This document shows positions 63,690 to 64,000 of a stretch of DNA of 64,000 nt, one piece after another. Both the position numbers and the translations under genes were made by a program. The first letter of the stretch is position 1. Every line of letters starts with the position of its first letter. This DNA is from Vanessa cardui. Lineage: Eukaryota; Arthropoda; Insecta; Lepidoptera; Nymphalidae. The notes beneath the pieces are model-generated. The model was not told the origin of the DNA, ran no database searches, and worked only from the letters and a program-made list of their open reading frames with translations. The stretch lies in the NCBI RefSeq assembly GCF_905220365.1, contig NC_061129.1, positions 15,376,803-15,440,802 of the forward strand, read 5' to 3'.

Positions 63690-63865
63690 ATTGTCTCGGA
63701 ACCGGCGGTGAAAATCTTCGCACAGAAACTTGCATGTACCGGATGAGATTTTGTGGCAGATGATCAACTAACCAAGCTCTACTATAGAGCAGCGAGGTAA
63801 AATCAACTCGAAACCCTTCTCTTTTATATACTCAAGGCATAAGAAGGCGCCTTGAGCCTTAATAT
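63690..63865 (+). mobile_element. Degraded SINE fragment in the next intron
   Basis: GGCGGTGAAAATCTTCGCAC, AGAAACTTGCATGTAC and TTTTGTGGCAGATG resemble the SINE body (GGCGGTGAAGGAAAACATCG, AGGAAACCTGCATG). The final CCTTGAGCC resembles the segment before CAGCAGTGGG. No head or tail was found. The rest of 63472-64000 is AT-rich intron. Confidence 0.55.
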
Positions 63866-64000
63866 AAAATATTACATATTTTGTCACGAGTTCAGTAAAT
63901 CAGAGATAATATTTTGCAGCACAATAAGACGTGAAGCGATCGCATTACTTGTTTCCCCAAATCACTGACCGAAACTCAATTTGTGTCTAAGTCTGCGTCC

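Overview
This window is eukaryotic nuclear DNA, almost certainly from a lepidopteran insect and probably a butterfly. The background is strongly AT-rich. There are no dense operons or long uninterrupted ORFs. Short GC-rich exons lie far apart with GT/AG borders. Interspersed tRNA-head SINEs closely resemble the Metulj-type elements I know from nymphalid butterflies. No prokaryotic, plasmid or CRISPR features were seen.

The one protein-coding gene I can support is on the + strand, from 34420 to beyond the right edge. Seven internal exons (34420-34564, 35054-35184, 54000-54159, 57825-58014, 58426-58529, 59152-59293, 63317-63471) join in frame into about 342 residues. The product is the end of one Ig domain, two complete Ig domains and a fibronectin type III domain. 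The spacing, linker motifs and extra cysteines match the Sidestep (Side) family of cell-surface Ig proteins, which bind Beat-family proteins during axon guidance and synaptic partner choice. The signal peptide and first Ig domains lie upstream of 34420, probably outside the window. The transmembrane segment and cytoplasmic tail lie beyond 63471. I cannot say which side paralogue this is.

Layout: 152-1660 is a tandem satellite of about 172 bp monomers arranged in a 690 bp higher-order unit. 3000-3555 is a dimeric 141 bp tandem repeat whose two halves keep hairpins by compensatory base changes. 3556-34419 is noncoding, with five clear Metulj-like SINE copies (three with target-site duplications), one copy of a second SINE family, three Helitron-like elements and a dead LINE 3' end. 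34420-63471 is the side-like gene, whose 18.8 kb second intron holds further Helitron-like elements, a minisatellite and GC-balanced blocks that could be conserved regulatory DNA. Three strong G-quadruplex motifs occur at 9904-9932, 25079-25115 and 59900-59933.

The exons form one transcription unit. Everything else is repeat or unassigned noncoding DNA, some of which may regulate this or a neighbouring gene.
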